A stretch of DNA of 37,709 bases from positions 1-37,709 of the forward strand of contig PEAB01000030.1 in NCBI GenBank assembly GCA_002753395.1. Reading direction: 5' to 3'. The notes under the pieces were generated by a model. That model saw only the letters and a program-made list of their open reading frames with translations, ran no database searches and was not told where the DNA came from. The position numbers were made by a program, and so were the translations under genes. Of this stretch, positions 1 to 8,888 are shown piece by piece. This DNA is from Nitrospirae bacterium MYbinv3. Lineage in GTDB: Bacteria; Nitrospirota; Thermodesulfovibrionia; Thermodesulfovibrionales; Magnetobacteriaceae. Each line of letters opens with the position of its first letter. Position 1 is the stretch's first letter.

Positions 1-14
1 TCTCTTAACATGAT

Positions 15-65
15 GCTCTCCTTATCGATTTAAGTTTGGGAAACTTATTTTATCATAAGGAGAGC
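15..65. repeat. Long perfect-arm hairpin at the left edge
   Basis: An 11-base arm (GCTCTCCTTAT, 15-25) is repeated as its exact reverse complement at 55-65. A second nested perfect stem (TAAGTTT at 31-37, AAACTTA at 41-47) closes on a GGG loop. Together they would fold into one interrupted hairpin of about 50 bases. It lies directly before the truncated repeat protein and lacks a T-run, so it could be a terminator of an upstream gene or the end of an inserted element. I cannot tell which from this edge. Confidence 0.5.
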
Positions 66-89
66 TAAAACTTCTTTCGTTTAGGAGTT

Positions 90-1724
90 TTGCAAGAGGC
101 TCAGATATTTGACTTTAACACTGACACAGGTTCTGCTACCGCCATAAATTCTTTTGGTGGAAGTGGCTCTACCACCGGCATGTTGAATGCCCCCCACGGT
201 GTGGCTGTAGACAACGTCGGCAACATATACGTGGCAGATACTGATAATCACCGCATCCAAAAGTTTGACTCAAGCGGTAATTTTATCAGCTATTGGAATA
301 ACTCCGGTGTGGGTACGTCGTCAAAGGCACTAGGGGTGTTGAGCCTTAATGCCCTCAATCAGGCCAATGACTTTTTCTCCCCTGATGGAATAACGATAGA
401 CAGCTCTGGAAAGACACCTTTCGTATATGTAACTGACCTCTACAGCAACCAGATCATCAAATATGACACAGGAGGCAAGGTTGTAACCCGTTGGGGTGGT
501 AGTGGCAACGAGGATGGCATGTTTAGCCAACCCAGCTCGATAGCAGTGGATAATCAGGGCTACGTTTACGTAACGGACGCACAAAACAATACTATACAGA
601 AGTTTACCGGGAAGGGCGAGTTCATTTCGTCCCAGTTCATATCATCAGGGAATGAGAGCGGCACAGCCGACGCAAAGTTTGACCGACCAAGCGGTTTGGC
701 AATAGATGCCTCTGTGTCCCTGTTTGTAGCCGAGGCAAGTGCCAGCCGCATCCAGAAGTTTACAAAGGCCCTCGGAGATACAAAACCTGCGGCAATGAAG
801 GCGCTGCAGACAGGCGATTTTAACGGCGACGGCAAGAGCGACATCCTCTGGCAAAACTCCACTACTGGTGACATAGTTGTATGGTTGATGGATGGAACTT
901 CTATAAGCGCTGGCGGCTATCTGTCTAAAGGAGTACCAAGCAGCTGGCAAATAGTAGGCATAGGCGACCTCGACGGCGACGGCAGGAGCGATATCGTATG
1001 GCAGAATACCACCACTGGTGATGTCTTTGCATGGCTGATGAACGGGACTACGATAGCTACAGGCGCATATTTAGTCAAAGGTGTACCGAGCCAGTGGCAG
1101 GTTCTGACTATTGGCGACCTTAACGGCGACGGTAAGAGCGATATAGTGTGGCAAAACACCACAACCGGCGACGTATTTGCATGGCTGATGAATGGAACGT
1201 CGATAGTTACAGGCAATTATTTGGCTAAAGCCATACCGAACTTCTGGCAGGCTGTAGGTATGGGTGACCTTGACGGTGACGGCAAGAGTGACATCGTGTG
1301 GCAGAACACCACTACAGGCGACGTATTTGCGTGGCTGATGGATGGGATAACAATAGCTACAGGCAATTATATAGCCAAAGGGATGTCGAAAGACTGGCGG
1401 ATCGCAGGTATAGGAGACCTTAACGGCGACACAAAGATAAATGGCCCTGCCAAGAGCGATATAGTGTTGCAAAACTCTACAACCGGTGGAATCGCTGTCT
1501 GGTTTATGAACGGGACAACAATAACCAAGGGCATTGGATTGGCTGCCGACATACCGAAAGAATGGCAGGTTGTAGGTATGGGAGATTTCAACAGCAACAG
1601 CAAGAGCGACGTTTTGTTGCGTAACACAACCAACGGCATGGTGTACATCTGGTTGATGGACGGTGCTAAAATATCGAGCGCAGGTTCGCCGGGCACGGCT
1701 GGGCTTGAATGGCAGATTAAATAA
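90..1724 (+). pseudogene. NHL-repeat / FG-GAP (VCBS-like) repeat protein, apparently 5'-truncated
   Basis: The product has two parts. Residues about 20-230 contain NHL beta-propeller repeats with the usual GIAVD..GNVYVAD..N.RIQKF pattern. Residues about 240-544 contain six tandem FG-GAP/VCBS-type units of about 50 residues, each opening with an Asp-rich calcium loop (GDLNGDGKSDIVWQN type) and ending in WLMDG. Such proteins are normally exported and act in surface binding or adhesion. Here the frame opens after a TAA at 66-68 and has no ATG, no ribosome-binding site and no signal peptide. It begins inside what looks like an NHL repeat, so the 5' end is probably lost and the TTG at 90 is only a formal start. 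A non-exported protein using TTG is the alternative. The fifth unit has a short insertion (about residues 446-452) and the sixth has degenerate calcium-loop residues. Confidence 0.7.
818..1640 (+). repeat. 150-bp tandem coding repeats (FG-GAP units)
   Basis: Six direct repeats inside the preceding frame. The motif encoding (K/R)SDI(V/L)WQN recurs near 832, 982, 1132 and 1282 with an exact 150-bp period, then in two more diverged units. High identity among the central copies (for example VFAWLM in units 2-4) suggests recent duplication or gene conversion, and makes copy number prone to change. Confidence 0.8.
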
Positions 1725-1730
1725 AGGCTA

Positions 1731-1749
1731 AGGGGGCGTTTTGCCCCCT
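1731..1749 (+). terminator. GC-rich hairpin after the repeat protein
   Basis: AGGGGGC (1731-1737) pairs with GCCCCCT (1743-1749) around a short T-rich loop, seven bases after the stop codon. It is followed by a pyrimidine-rich tract (CCTTTCTCCTT) rather than a pure T-run, so it is a plausible intrinsic terminator of moderate strength. Confidence 0.5.
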
Positions 1750-1819
1750 CCCTTTCTCCTTCTACTCGATAAAGATGGCATACCTCAATGCAGATTAGGG
1801 CAATCGCATTAGAAAAAAA

Positions 1820-1863
1820 CTGTCTGAACCACTATTTAACGGATTAAAGGATTATCAGGATTA
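1820..1863 (-). repeat. Family A repeat, half copy
   Basis: TGTCTGAACCAC followed by TTAACGGATTAAAGGATTA matches, in reverse complement, the right half of the full family A elements at 6901, 10793 and 12763. Only one half is present. It abuts the chemoreceptor fragment that follows, which suggests a rearrangement junction. Confidence 0.6.
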
Positions 1864-2048
1864 TGTTAAAAAAATTCATAAGCATTGCACTAAATGCAGC
1901 TATTGAGGCTGCCAGGGCAGGAGAACAGGGGCGAGGTTTTGCCGTGGTTGCCGATGAGGTTAGAAAACTAACTCAAAAAACTGCTAATTCCACTAAGAGC
2001 ATAGGACAACTCAATCGTATACTGAACTATTACGAAGTGGCAATTTAG
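1863..2048 (+). pseudogene. Chemoreceptor (MCP) signalling-tip fragment
   Basis: After about nine unrelated residues this 61-codon frame carries the most conserved part of chemoreceptors, the cytoplasmic hairpin tip ([18 protein letters not shown], then [10 protein letters not shown]), and ends soon after. It has no membrane segments, sensor or HAMP region, and no good ribosome-binding site. The homologous stretch is close in DNA sequence to the complete chemoreceptor at 12950-14968, with mainly silent third-position changes. It is therefore best read as a decayed fragment of a relative, bounded on its left by half of a family A repeat. A functional mini-protein is unlikely, since coupling to CheA/CheW needs the full coiled-coil bundle. 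Confidence 0.75.
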
Positions 2049-5000
2049 TAAGATTCGTCCCCTATCGGAGAGGCGTTATTGTCTGCATTATGCTTGTCCC
2101 TGGCACCGGTTGTGTAAGGGAGTCTGATTATAAACGTTGAGCCATTGTTTGGCTGGCTGTGTGCTACGATGTTTCCTCCGTGTCGCTTAGCAATCTTCTC
2201 GCAGATAGCTAGACCCATACCGGTGCCCTCGTACTTTTCTCTGCTGACAAGACGCTGGAAGGGTTTAAACAGCCTATCAAGATGCTTTTCATCAAAACCG
2301 ATGCCATTGTCCGAGACAGTGATCTCACAAAGGCCATCATGTCCGAGGGAACTCTTTACCGTTACAACTGGAGCTACACCCTCTTTGTGGAATTTAAGCC
2401 CATTGCCAATGAGGTTCATAAATAGTTGATGCATCTGTAGCCTATCGGCGTCGATTGTTGGCAGTGCGTCCGTTTCAACCTGCCCTGAGCTCTTGATAAG
2501 ACGAACCTCTAAGTCTGAGAGGACATCTTTGATAACATCGTTCAGGTCTGTGGGTGAGAAGGGCTTTGCCCTGGTACTGACCCTCGCATAGTTGAGCAGG
2601 CCGTCAATGAGATTTTGCATACGTTGTGCAGCCCCCTGCATTCGTGACAAATAGTCCCTGCCCTCAACAGGGATGGCCGAGGCGTACTTCTCACCCAATC
2701 GGTCGCCAAAGGCGATTATCTTTCTAAGAGGCTCTTGCAGGTCGTGTGAGGCCACGCTTGCAAACTCCTGCAGCTCCTCGTTACTGCGCTTTAACTCGCG
2801 GGCATAGATGGAAAGGGAATTTTTCATCTCAACCAGTTCGCTTATGTCTGCAAGGAGGGCAAAAGCTCCAGTAATTATACCGCTTGTGTCCTTTATAGCT
2901 GATACGTTTAGGCGGCAGTGAAACTCCACACCATCGTTCCTTTTAAACGAGACGTTAGCAGCCACGTTATTACCAGTTTTAAGGACCGAGACAAGGGTAC
3001 CGATCAGCTCGTCATCGTCCCCTTGTTGGAGCGCAAAGGGGGTTGTTCCTTCCCCGTCCACTCCCTTACCCCCCCCAGAGGGATGTAAGATAGCCGGGGT
3101 GCGGCCGGCTGCTAAAAAGATGGGCTGCTGACCTATGATCTCGGCCTTTGTCATATTTAGCATATGGCACAGGGACTCGTTGACCTCGTTTACACGCAGA
3201 TTACGGTCTATCTCGAAAAACCCCTCAGGGGTAGTGTTGATTATGTTGTGGTACTTCTCCTCCGATTTAATTAGGGCCTCTTCAATGCGCTTGCGCTGAG
3301 TCATATCGATGGACATACCGGCAAGCATCCTTCGACCAGTCTCATCCTTAAACGGAAACTTAATAACAAGCCACTGGTGTATGCCATCCTCCTGCCGGAA
3401 GGTCTCGAGCAGATCCACAGTCTTGTTAACGGCTAACACCATATCGTCGTGGGCGCGCACCTCGGCAGCCGTCTCGATCGGAAAGAGATCGAAGTCGGTC
3501 TTGCCCACAATGTCCTCAACCCTCCTGTTTGTAAAGCGCGCTATCTGCTCGTTTACGTAGACGTATCTGCCGGCATCGTCCTTAATGAAGGCTGCCATCG
3601 GCGAGTTCTTCATAAAGCTAAAGAACAGTTCTTGAGCGTGCTTTAGCTTTCTCTCCGTAAACGTCCTCTCAATTATCCCTGTAAGTGTGTTCGCTATGGT
3701 CGAGAGAAACTCCTCCTCCTGGGTATCTCTAATATGACCAGCAGCAACATACAGGTTAATTATCCCCAGTACTTTATTTCCTGAGAAGATGGGTACACAG
3801 TAATGGCCGTGCTGTGCAACGTTATCGTATCTTATATCGTGAAGCTCGTTTATTTCGCTGGTAAAGACTATCCTTTTTAGGCTGGCGGCCTTTCCGCAAA
3901 CGCACTTGCCAAAGGGCAGTCTGAAGCAAGTTGCAAGCAGTTGATCGCTAAACCCGTGCGATGCAACAATCTCAAGCATCTCAGGGGTGTCTTCTCTGAC
4001 CAGGAAGATGCACCCTTTGGCTTGTATAGACAGCCAGGGGATAGAGAGGATGATCTGTAATATCTGTAGCAACTGTTCTGTCAACGACAGCGGCGCCAGA
4101 GCAATTGTCAGGACGGTGCTTATGACTCTCTGGATATCGTAGTTTCGCCTTAATAGTTCTTCTGCCTTTTTACGCTCTATGATCTCAAGGGACAACTGCT
4201 GGTTGGCTAGGGAGAGTTCGCTGGTGCGTTTTTCAACCCTGCTTTCCAGGTTTTCTTTTGCCTTTTTGATGGTATCCTCGGCCTCTTTGCGTCGTGTGAT
4301 GTCTCTTATTATGGCTATAACGAACTGTCTTACACTAATGACGTCACTACTGCCCTCTGGGCCAAAGTCAACAGCGCTCAGGGCCACCTCTATGGGAAAG
4401 TAAGAGCCATCTTTGCGCATCCCTGTCATTTCAAAAGGCTTTGACTCGTTGGGGCTGTTAAAGGGATGAGCAGCCCCCCACGTTGCAACTAGGGACTGGC
4501 TCTGAGCAAGATTGCCAACGTTAAGCTCGCCTCCGACAAAGGTATCGATGCCAAGCCCTACCGCTTCGCTTGCCGTGTAGCCAAATAGCATCTCAGCGGC
4601 AGGGTTTATGGATAATATCTTTGCCCCCTCATGGATAGTTATAACGCCCATAGGGATGTTATCTATAATAGAGCGTATACGTTGTTCATTGGCGGCCAGC
4701 TCCTTGGTCTTTTCAAGCAGACGGCTTTTTGTATGAGTCATCTCCTCAAACAGCCGCAGAAATCGCCCTTCAAGCATGGCAAGTTGATCTGCCCCTTTGG
4801 CCGCAATGTAGCCGTTTACACCCAACACATTTTTGGAAAACTCCGCTATGCGCGTATTTACCTTCTTGATGCGTCTCATTATATAAAGCAGGATAGACAT
4901 GAAGGACAGTATCAGCGTTGAGGCCATGAGCAGTCGATGTATCCTATCAACAGACAGGATTATGAGCTTTAACCTGTTTACCTCTTTGTTAGAAATCAGG

Positions 5001-5851
5001 GAAATAAACTGCAAGGAGATATCAGACTCCCCGTAGTCTAGAAACGACTTGCCCATCATGAAATAACGCCCCTTTAGTGAATCAATCTGTGTGCCCGGCT
5101 GCAAGACGTCTGGCTTATTGCTGCACAAGAGCCTCTTAGTCTGGCTTTCCACGAGCACAACGGCCTCCTCACCGTTGGTAGGTTTCACGGCTTCAATAAA
5201 AAAATTGTCGTCTATTGGGCTGGCAATTATCATGGTCGCCAGAGCCGAGCCGTTATCGTCCATTAAGGTATCTCCGGCCAGTACGTAGGGGGCGCCGTCA
5301 AAGGTCGTTATAAAATACTGGTTATGGACATTTTTAATGAGTATTGGCGTGGGGTTTAGTAATTGATCCGGCAGCGGTTTGTCACCTGCCTGATACACCT
5401 CCCTGACCCTGCCGGATGGATCTATAATAAGGGAGTGCTCTACATGTGCAAAAAAACGCATGACCGATGTCTTTGGCAACCAGGGAGGTAGTTCCTGTCT
5501 GATAAGGGGCTGTTTCAGTTCCCCTCCCGTTGCAAAACCTGCCTTGGCTACGTAATTAACAAAACCTACCTGATCAATGAGCAGCTTTATGGACTGATGA
5601 TAACTCATCATATAAGTGTCGAAGTGTGACCTATCATCCTGAGCCTTTAAGGTGAGTCTCTCATTGAGCTGCTCGTTGAGCGTGGCGTTGATCCTTTTAT
5701 CAAGGAGCATACCCAACGCCCCTCCAGCGCTCATCCCTACGATCACGGTCAGCAACAGCATCCTAACCGTTAGGGAGAGACTAGATAACAGCCTTACAAG
5801 ACTGACTTTAATTGTAATTAGGACTCGGTTCGCCAACAAGCTCATCTTCAT
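2045..5851 (-). CDS. Membrane sensor histidine kinase with three PAS domains and a GAF domain
   Basis: A 1268-residue sensor kinase. Two membrane segments (about 31-50 and 304-326) enclose a periplasmic sensor domain of about 250 residues. These are followed by a coiled-coil stretch, PAS 1 (about 388-520), coiled coil, GAF (about 585-740), PAS 2 (about 745-870), PAS 3 (about 875-1005), HisKA and HATPase_c. The phospho-accepting His is about residue 1036 in [11 protein letters not shown]. The ATP-binding G boxes read DNGIGF and GTGMGLAI; the N box is the slightly unusual NLIGNGLKF. No receiver domain is attached and no response regulator lies next to it. It starts at ATG 5851 (a second ATG is at 5845), 44 bases inside the end of the upstream binding-protein gene, so the two are probably co-translated and functionally paired. 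The ligand is unknown. Confidence 0.9.
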   Translation of the reverse strand: MKMSLLANRVLITIKVSLVRLLSSLSLTVRMLLLTVIVGMSAGGALGMLLDKRINATLNEQLNERLTLKAQDDRSHFDTYMMSYHQSIKLLIDQVGFVNYVAKAGFATGGELKQPLIRQELPPWLPKTSVMRFFAHVEHSLIIDPSGRVREVYQAGDKPLPDQLLNPTPILIKNVHNQYFITTFDGAPYVLAGDTLMDDNGSALATMIIASPIDDNFFIEAVKPTNGEEAVVLVESQTKRLLCSNKPDVLQPGTQIDSLKGRYFMMGKSFLDYGESDISLQFISLISNKEVNRLKLIILSVDRIHRLLMASTLILSFMSILLYIMRRIKKVNTRIAEFSKNVLGVNGYIAAKGADQLAMLEGRFLRLFEEMTHTKSRLLEKTKELAANEQRIRSIIDNIPMGVITIHEGAKILSINPAAEMLFGYTASEAVGLGIDTFVGGELNVGNLAQSQSLVATWGAAHPFNSPNESKPFEMTGMRKDGSYFPIEVALSAVDFGPEGSSDVISVRQFVIAIIRDITRRKEAEDTIKKAKENLESRVEKRTSELSLANQQLSLEIIERKKAEELLRRNYDIQRVISTVLTIALAPLSLTEQLLQILQIILSIPWLSIQAKGCIFLVREDTPEMLEIVASHGFSDQLLATCFRLPFGKCVCGKAASLKRIVFTSEINELHDIRYDNVAQHGHYCVPIFSGNKVLGIINLYVAAGHIRDTQEEEFLSTIANTLTGIIERTFTERKLKHAQELFFSFMKNSPMAAFIKDDAGRYVYVNEQIARFTNRRVEDIVGKTDFDLFPIETAAEVRAHDDMVLAVNKTVDLLETFRQEDGIHQWLVIKFPFKDETGRRMLAGMSIDMTQRKRIEEALIKSEEKYHNIINTTPEGFFEIDRNLRVNEVNESLCHMLNMTKAEIIGQQPIFLAAGRTPAILHPSGGGKGVDGEGTTPFALQQGDDDELIGTLVSVLKTGNNVAANVSFKRNDGVEFHCRLNVSAIKDTSGIITGAFALLADISELVEMKNSLSIYARELKRSNEELQEFASVASHDLQEPLRKIIAFGDRLGEKYASAIPVEGRDYLSRMQGAAQRMQNLIDGLLNYARVSTRAKPFSPTDLNDVIKDVLSDLEVRLIKSSGQVETDALPTIDADRLQMHQLFMNLIGNGLKFHKEGVAPVVTVKSSLGHDGLCEITVSDNGIGFDEKHLDRLFKPFQRLVSREKYEGTGMGLAICEKIAKRHGGNIVAHSQPNNGSTFIIRLPYTTGARDKHNADNNASPIGDESY

Positions 5852-6866
5852 GGAACTTCCATCCTGTCATTTTTAGATGATCCACGGTTACGATTGAGTA
5901 ACTCTTATCAATCGCCTTAAGGTTCTGAAGGATGTACTGGACGAGTTTCTGTGCGTTGGGGTTTGATATGTCAGGCTGCTGCCACGTTGTGATGCTAAAT
6001 GTGCGGTATATCGTATACAGTCCGGCGGCAAGTTTATCGTTATCGGCAGGGTCAATGCCGTCTATCTTTAAAGGTTTTATCTTGCCTGCATATTTGAGGT
6101 TTGTCACGTGCCATAGCGTTTCATATCCTATAGCGCCTTTGAGAGAGGCCACCATAGCAAGCATATCCATAATGGTACCGACCTCAATCAGACGGTGTCC
6201 AAAGAGGTCCTCGTTGGCTAGGAGCAGGCACCAATGACCAGGTCGTGACTTACAATGCAGGCGTATGACCGGCTTTAATGGTATGCCGGCCCCCTTCATA
6301 AATGTTGGGCCTTTAATCTCTGACCAACTGAGGATCTTTCCCATAAATACCTTGCGTGCCTCATCGATTGAGATGTTATCAACAGGATTGTCCTTGTTGA
6401 CCAGGAGGGCAACCGACGCTATGCCAAGGGTATGATATTTTAACCCGGGTAGCCGGTCGTTTAGACCTGGCGGGCAACACATACCCGTTATATCGGTGCT
6501 CTTTCGCATCGCCGCTCCGGCAACTGTCCCACACGTTCCCTCTACCACTGCTATCTTGAGGTTGTTTACCTTTTCGTACTTTTTAATAAGTGGTAAGATG
6601 GCTGGATATAACTGCTGATCAAGGGCAACAGCCAGGTCAGCGCCCTCCGCCCACTGTTCGTACTTAATGGGCTGTTTAACCCATTTGTCAGTCATCGAAA
6701 AGACCTTTGCCGGATCAGAAAACGGCGCCCCCCTCAACTGACTTGCCGCCTTGACAGGTCTTGTGGTCTCGGCGCTTGCTGAATGTCTGCTCCCTTCAAT
6801 CCTTGACACCATTATCAAAAGAATCATTAAAAAGATATACATACCGGTCTTATACTTCATATCCAT
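5808..6866 (-). CDS. PstS-like periplasmic substrate-binding protein
   Basis: The N-terminus has a basic start and a hydrophobic core (residues 9-20) typical of a signal peptide, with probable cleavage near ASA (30-32). The rest resembles the PstS/PBP-like family of type II periplasmic binding proteins: a glycine-rich anion loop (GTCGTVAGAAMRKSTDI), the DEARKVFMGKILSW segment and the GAIGYETLW segment near the C-terminus. It contains several Cys residues (in TCGT and MCC). No transporter permease or ATPase is nearby; instead its 3' end overlaps the histidine kinase gene. I infer a sensory binding protein that presents a ligand, perhaps phosphate or another oxyanion, to the kinase. The start at 6866 has an AAGGAGG ribosome-binding site about 11 bases upstream; ATG 6860 is an alternative. 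A family A repeat lies 35 bases upstream of the start. Confidence 0.75.
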   Translation of the reverse strand: MDMKYKTGMYIFLMILLIMVSRIEGSRHSASAETTRPVKAASQLRGAPFSDPAKVFSMTDKWVKQPIKYEQWAEGADLAVALDQQLYPAILPLIKKYEKVNNLKIAVVEGTCGTVAGAAMRKSTDITGMCCPPGLNDRLPGLKYHTLGIASVALLVNKDNPVDNISIDEARKVFMGKILSWSEIKGPTFMKGAGIPLKPVIRLHCKSRPGHWCLLLANEDLFGHRLIEVGTIMDMLAMVASLKGAIGYETLWHVTNLKYAGKIKPLKIDGIDPADNDKLAAGLYTIYRTFSITTWQQPDISNPNAQKLVQYILQNLKAIDKSYSIVTVDHLKMTGWKFHEDELVGEPSPNYN

Positions 6867-6900
6867 AATGCTTGACTACCTCCTTGTAATACTGTATAGG

Positions 6901-7003
6901 GATTGTCTGAAGCAGGGTTACACAGATTAAAGGATTTACAGGAAAAAGATTTTAATTAATCCTGATAATCCATTAATCCGTTAAATCGTGATTCAGACAT
7001 TTT
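6901..7003. repeat. Family A repeat, full copy
   Basis: The element opens GATTGTCTGAAGCAGG and closes with AATCGTGATTCAGACA, so GTCTGAA/TTCAGAC form inverted ends. Between them are GGATT..AGGATTTACAGG and the matching AATCCTGATAATCC..AATCC. Right of it, CCATATGGAA and ATGACATT (7011-7030) match the outer right arm of the larger copy at 12731-12899. It separates the substrate-binding protein gene from the pseudopilin gene, so the upstream promoter of the former must lie in or near it. Confidence 0.75.
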
Positions 7004-7112
7004 ATTGCAACCATATGGAATTATGACATTTCCAAAATATATAGGGGTATTATAACATTAACTTAGCAATAAACATGAAATAATCGAGGTTCACGCCTTT
7101 CTCTGTTCCCTC

Positions 7113-7562
7113 CTATTGTTTAACCTTGCTTACAACGCTGCCCATTATCGGGTCAATAGTTATGAGGAAGCCGGTTTTTGCGTTATATAGTTTGATTTCA
7201 CCACCTGATGTCCCGCCCTCGCTATAGAAGGTGACATGCCATGTACCACGTGTGAGTTCTCCCTCGTCGGGGTCGTTGACGGAGACGCTGATGCCTTTGG
7301 GGAGGGGCTTCGTTCTGTTATTATATGTGAGCTGGTTGTTGTCCATATCCACAATGAGCAGTTGTTCTTGACCCTTAAGCTGCGCCATGTTCTTTATGTA
7401 TCGCAGTGTGGCTGACAGCTCCCTAACGGAGGCCCGTAGCTTGGCGCTCGATGAGGAATTCGTAAAACCCGCAACTACTATCGCCACGATAATCATCATC
7501 AGAAGCAGCGTGACGATTATCTCTATCAACGTAAAACCACGCTGGTTAAATATCTGCCGCAT
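7113..7562 (-). CDS. Type IV pilin-like pseudopilin (GspH/FimT type)
   Basis: The N-terminus carries a class III prepilin signal: a short basic leader, then RGFTLIE with cleavage expected after Gly9 and the conserved Glu at mature position 5 (Glu14), followed by a hydrophobic helix (residues 10-31). The body is about 115 residues and matches the minor pseudopilin GspH/FimT pattern (LRASVRELSATLRYIKNMA, then a beta-rich C-terminal region). At 149 residues it has the normal length. Such proteins are processed by PilD-type prepilin peptidase and assemble at the tip of type II secretion pseudopili or type IV pili. No other pilus or secretion gene is in the window, so it is an isolated copy whose machinery must be elsewhere. 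Confidence 0.85.
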   Translation of the reverse strand: MRQIFNQRGFTLIEIIVTLLLMMIIVAIVVAGFTNSSSSAKLRASVRELSATLRYIKNMAQLKGQEQLLIVDMDNNQLTYNNRTKPLPKGISVSVNDPDEGELTRGTWHVTFYSEGGTSGGEIKLYNAKTGFLITIDPIMGSVVSKVKQ

Positions 7563-7654
7563 ATTTTATCTTAATTGACTCAGTCCATTTTACGCAAACC
7601 TCTGAGGGGACTCGTCACAGTTAATTTATTCTCTATCACACTAATGGTGTCCAA

Positions 7655-7796
7655 AGCTATAGTTGTTCATCTTCTGGATTCCTGCCTACGCAGGAATGAC
7701 AAATACAGGCTAAAACACCCATTGCTGTCATTCCCGCGAAAGCGGGAATCCATCTTCAAAACCGCATTAAACAGCTATTTAAAAAAAAGTGCAAAA
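7655..7796. repeat. Family B repeat (MITE-like), copy 1
   Basis: The left part has CTATAGTTGTTCATCTTCTGG then ATTCCTGCCTACGCAGGAAT. The right part has GTCATTCCCGCGAAAGCGGG, then AAAAAAAAGTGCAAAAT. Each half contains its own hairpin and the halves are inverted relative to each other. The layout is the same as the better-preserved copy at 9501-9649. Confidence 0.7.
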
Positions 7797-7812
7797 TACA
7801 GAATAAATTTAC

Positions 7813-7905
7813 CGTGGGGAACTCGTCCCCTTGACCCCATTATTATATACCTTATTATATACCTTATTATATACCTTATTGTTCCCATGATATTCTTATG
7901 CACCC
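7813..7905. repeat. Family C repeat, partial copy 1
   Basis: The GTCCCCTTGACCCCATTA segment and the right terminus ATTCTTATGCACCC (7892-7905) are present, but the usual left terminus GGGTGCATAAGAA is missing. The interior has been altered by the 12-bp tandem repeat. Confidence 0.6.
7840..7880. repeat. 12-bp tandem repeat, about 3.4 copies
   Basis: TTATTATATACC is repeated without mismatch at 7840-7851, 7852-7863 and 7864-7875, followed by TTATT. It is an AT-rich microsatellite-like tract inside a decayed family C element. It is too short and has no spacers, so it is not a CRISPR. Confidence 0.9.
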
Positions 7906-7956
7906 ACTCTGAACCAACACTATAGATTTTTTATTAAAATGCTGTATAATATGAAC

Positions 7957-7987
7957 TTGACACAATCATACTGCTGTTTTTTATAAG
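7957..7987 (+). promoter_or_regulatory. Candidate sigma70-type promoter of the SDR gene
   Basis: A perfect TTGACA (7957-7962) is followed at 17-19 bases by TTTATA/TATAAG (7980-7987), about 40 bases before the start codon at 8025. An isolated perfect TATAAT also occurs at 7945-7950, without a good -35 partner. Confidence 0.4.
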
Positions 7988-8024
7988 GTAGTACGCATAA
8001 AAATATTTAGGAGGTATTAAGACT

Positions 8025-8768
8025 ATGGATTTAACGGGTAAAAATGTAGTAATAACCGGCGGTGGCAGAGGAATGGGTAAGAAGTTTGCTGTTGACATGA
8101 AAAGCGCAGGGGCTAAGCCTTACGTTGTTGACGTGATCCAGGATAACCTCGACTCCCTCAAGGCAGAGACAGGCATAGAGGGTAAGATCCTTGACGTATC
8201 AAAGGAGAGCGAGGTTGAAGCATTTTTCAACACCTACACGGAGGAGCATGGTGCACCGGACATCCTTATCAACAATGCCGGAATAACAGCTGATGCCCTT
8301 TTCATAAGACAGAAGGGCGAGGAAGTCACCAAGTTTCCCATGTCAAACTGGGAGAAGGTCATAGCGGTAAACCTCACGGGCGTGTTTCTTTGCGCAAGGG
8401 AGGCGGCTTATCACATGGTTAAAAAGGGCGTAAAGGGCGTAATAATCAACATCTCCTCCATAAGCCGTTCAGGCAACCTCGGACAGACCAACTACACGGC
8501 TACTAAGTCTGGAGTTGATGGCATGACGGTAACGTGGGCCAAGGAACTCTCCAGATACGGTATACGGGTAGCAGCCATCGCACCTGGTTACATTAACACA
8601 GAGATGGTCGCAAAGATAAGACAAGACGTCCTCGATAAGATTATTTCTAACATCCCCGTGGGCAGACTCGGCGAGATGGAAGAGATATCCAAGACCGCTA
8701 AGTTCATTGTCGAAAACGACTTCGTTACCGGCAGGATCTTTGAGGTCGATGGCGGTATGAGGATCTAA
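8025..8768 (+). CDS. Short-chain dehydrogenase/reductase, FabG-like
   Basis: A classical SDR of 247 residues. It has the cofactor glycine motif TGGGRGMG (11-18), an acidic residue at the end of the second strand (Asp36, favouring NAD(H) over NADP(H)), NNAG (83-86) and the catalytic set Asn116, Ser144, Tyr157 and Lys161 with the family spacing. The C-terminal GRIFEVDGGM is typical of FabG-type 3-oxoacyl-ACP reductases and acetoacetyl-CoA reductases. An AGGAGGT site lies eight bases before the ATG. It is monocistronic and not beside other fatty-acid genes, so the natural substrate (3-oxoacyl-ACP, a CoA ester or another alcohol/ketone) is undetermined. The predicted NAD(H) preference argues mildly against a standard NADPH-dependent FabG. 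Confidence 0.88.
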   Translation: MDLTGKNVVITGGGRGMGKKFAVDMKSAGAKPYVVDVIQDNLDSLKAETGIEGKILDVSKESEVEAFFNTYTEEHGAPDILINNAGITADALFIRQKGEEVTKFPMSNWEKVIAVNLTGVFLCAREAAYHMVKKGVKGVIINISSISRSGNLGQTNYTATKSGVDGMTVTWAKELSRYGIRVAAIAPGYINTEMVAKIRQDVLDKIISNIPVGRLGEMEEISKTAKFIVENDFVTGRIFEVDGGMRI

Positions 8769-8770
8769 TC

Positions 8771-8864
8771 CCCCTCCTTTGGCAGGAAGGGGTAGGGAAA
8801 GAAGGGGGCGGCTCTGCCCCCCCTCAGACCCCACTGCAAGGGGACCAGTCCCCTTGACCCCATC
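8771..8864. repeat. Family C repeat core, copy 2 (may act as terminator)
   Basis: Just after the SDR stop there is a GAAGGGGGCGGCTCTGCCCC-type hairpin and the AAGGGGACCAGTCCCCTTGA palindrome shared by all family C elements. Both termini are missing. Strong hairpins between the two convergent genes (SDR and the membrane protein gene at 8889-9353) could end transcription in both directions. Confidence 0.65.
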
Positions 8865-8888
8865 AACTTCAATATCTAAGGTTAGCTG

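Larger units (their letters stand above)
7563..8024. other. 462-bp intergenic region: repeats plus the SDR promoter
   Basis: There is no credible gene here. The apparent frame at 7575-7925 is made of repeat sequence. The region holds a family B repeat (7655-7796), a partial family C repeat (7813-7905) with a 12-bp tandem repeat inside it, and a promoter-like sequence before the SDR gene. Confidence 0.8.

Noticed and set aside
1071-1472. 133-codon minus-strand frame and neighbours inside the FG-GAP region
   Set aside because: They mirror the 150-bp repeats of the plus-strand gene, have no start signals, and show no recognisable domain.
7840-7880. Short regular repeats resembling a CRISPR array
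   Set aside because: 12-bp units are contiguous with no spacers, and no cas genes are present.
7575-7925. 116-codon plus-strand frame
   Set aside because: It consists of family B and C repeats plus a 12-bp tandem repeat (LIIYLIIYLIIYLI), so it is not a protein gene.
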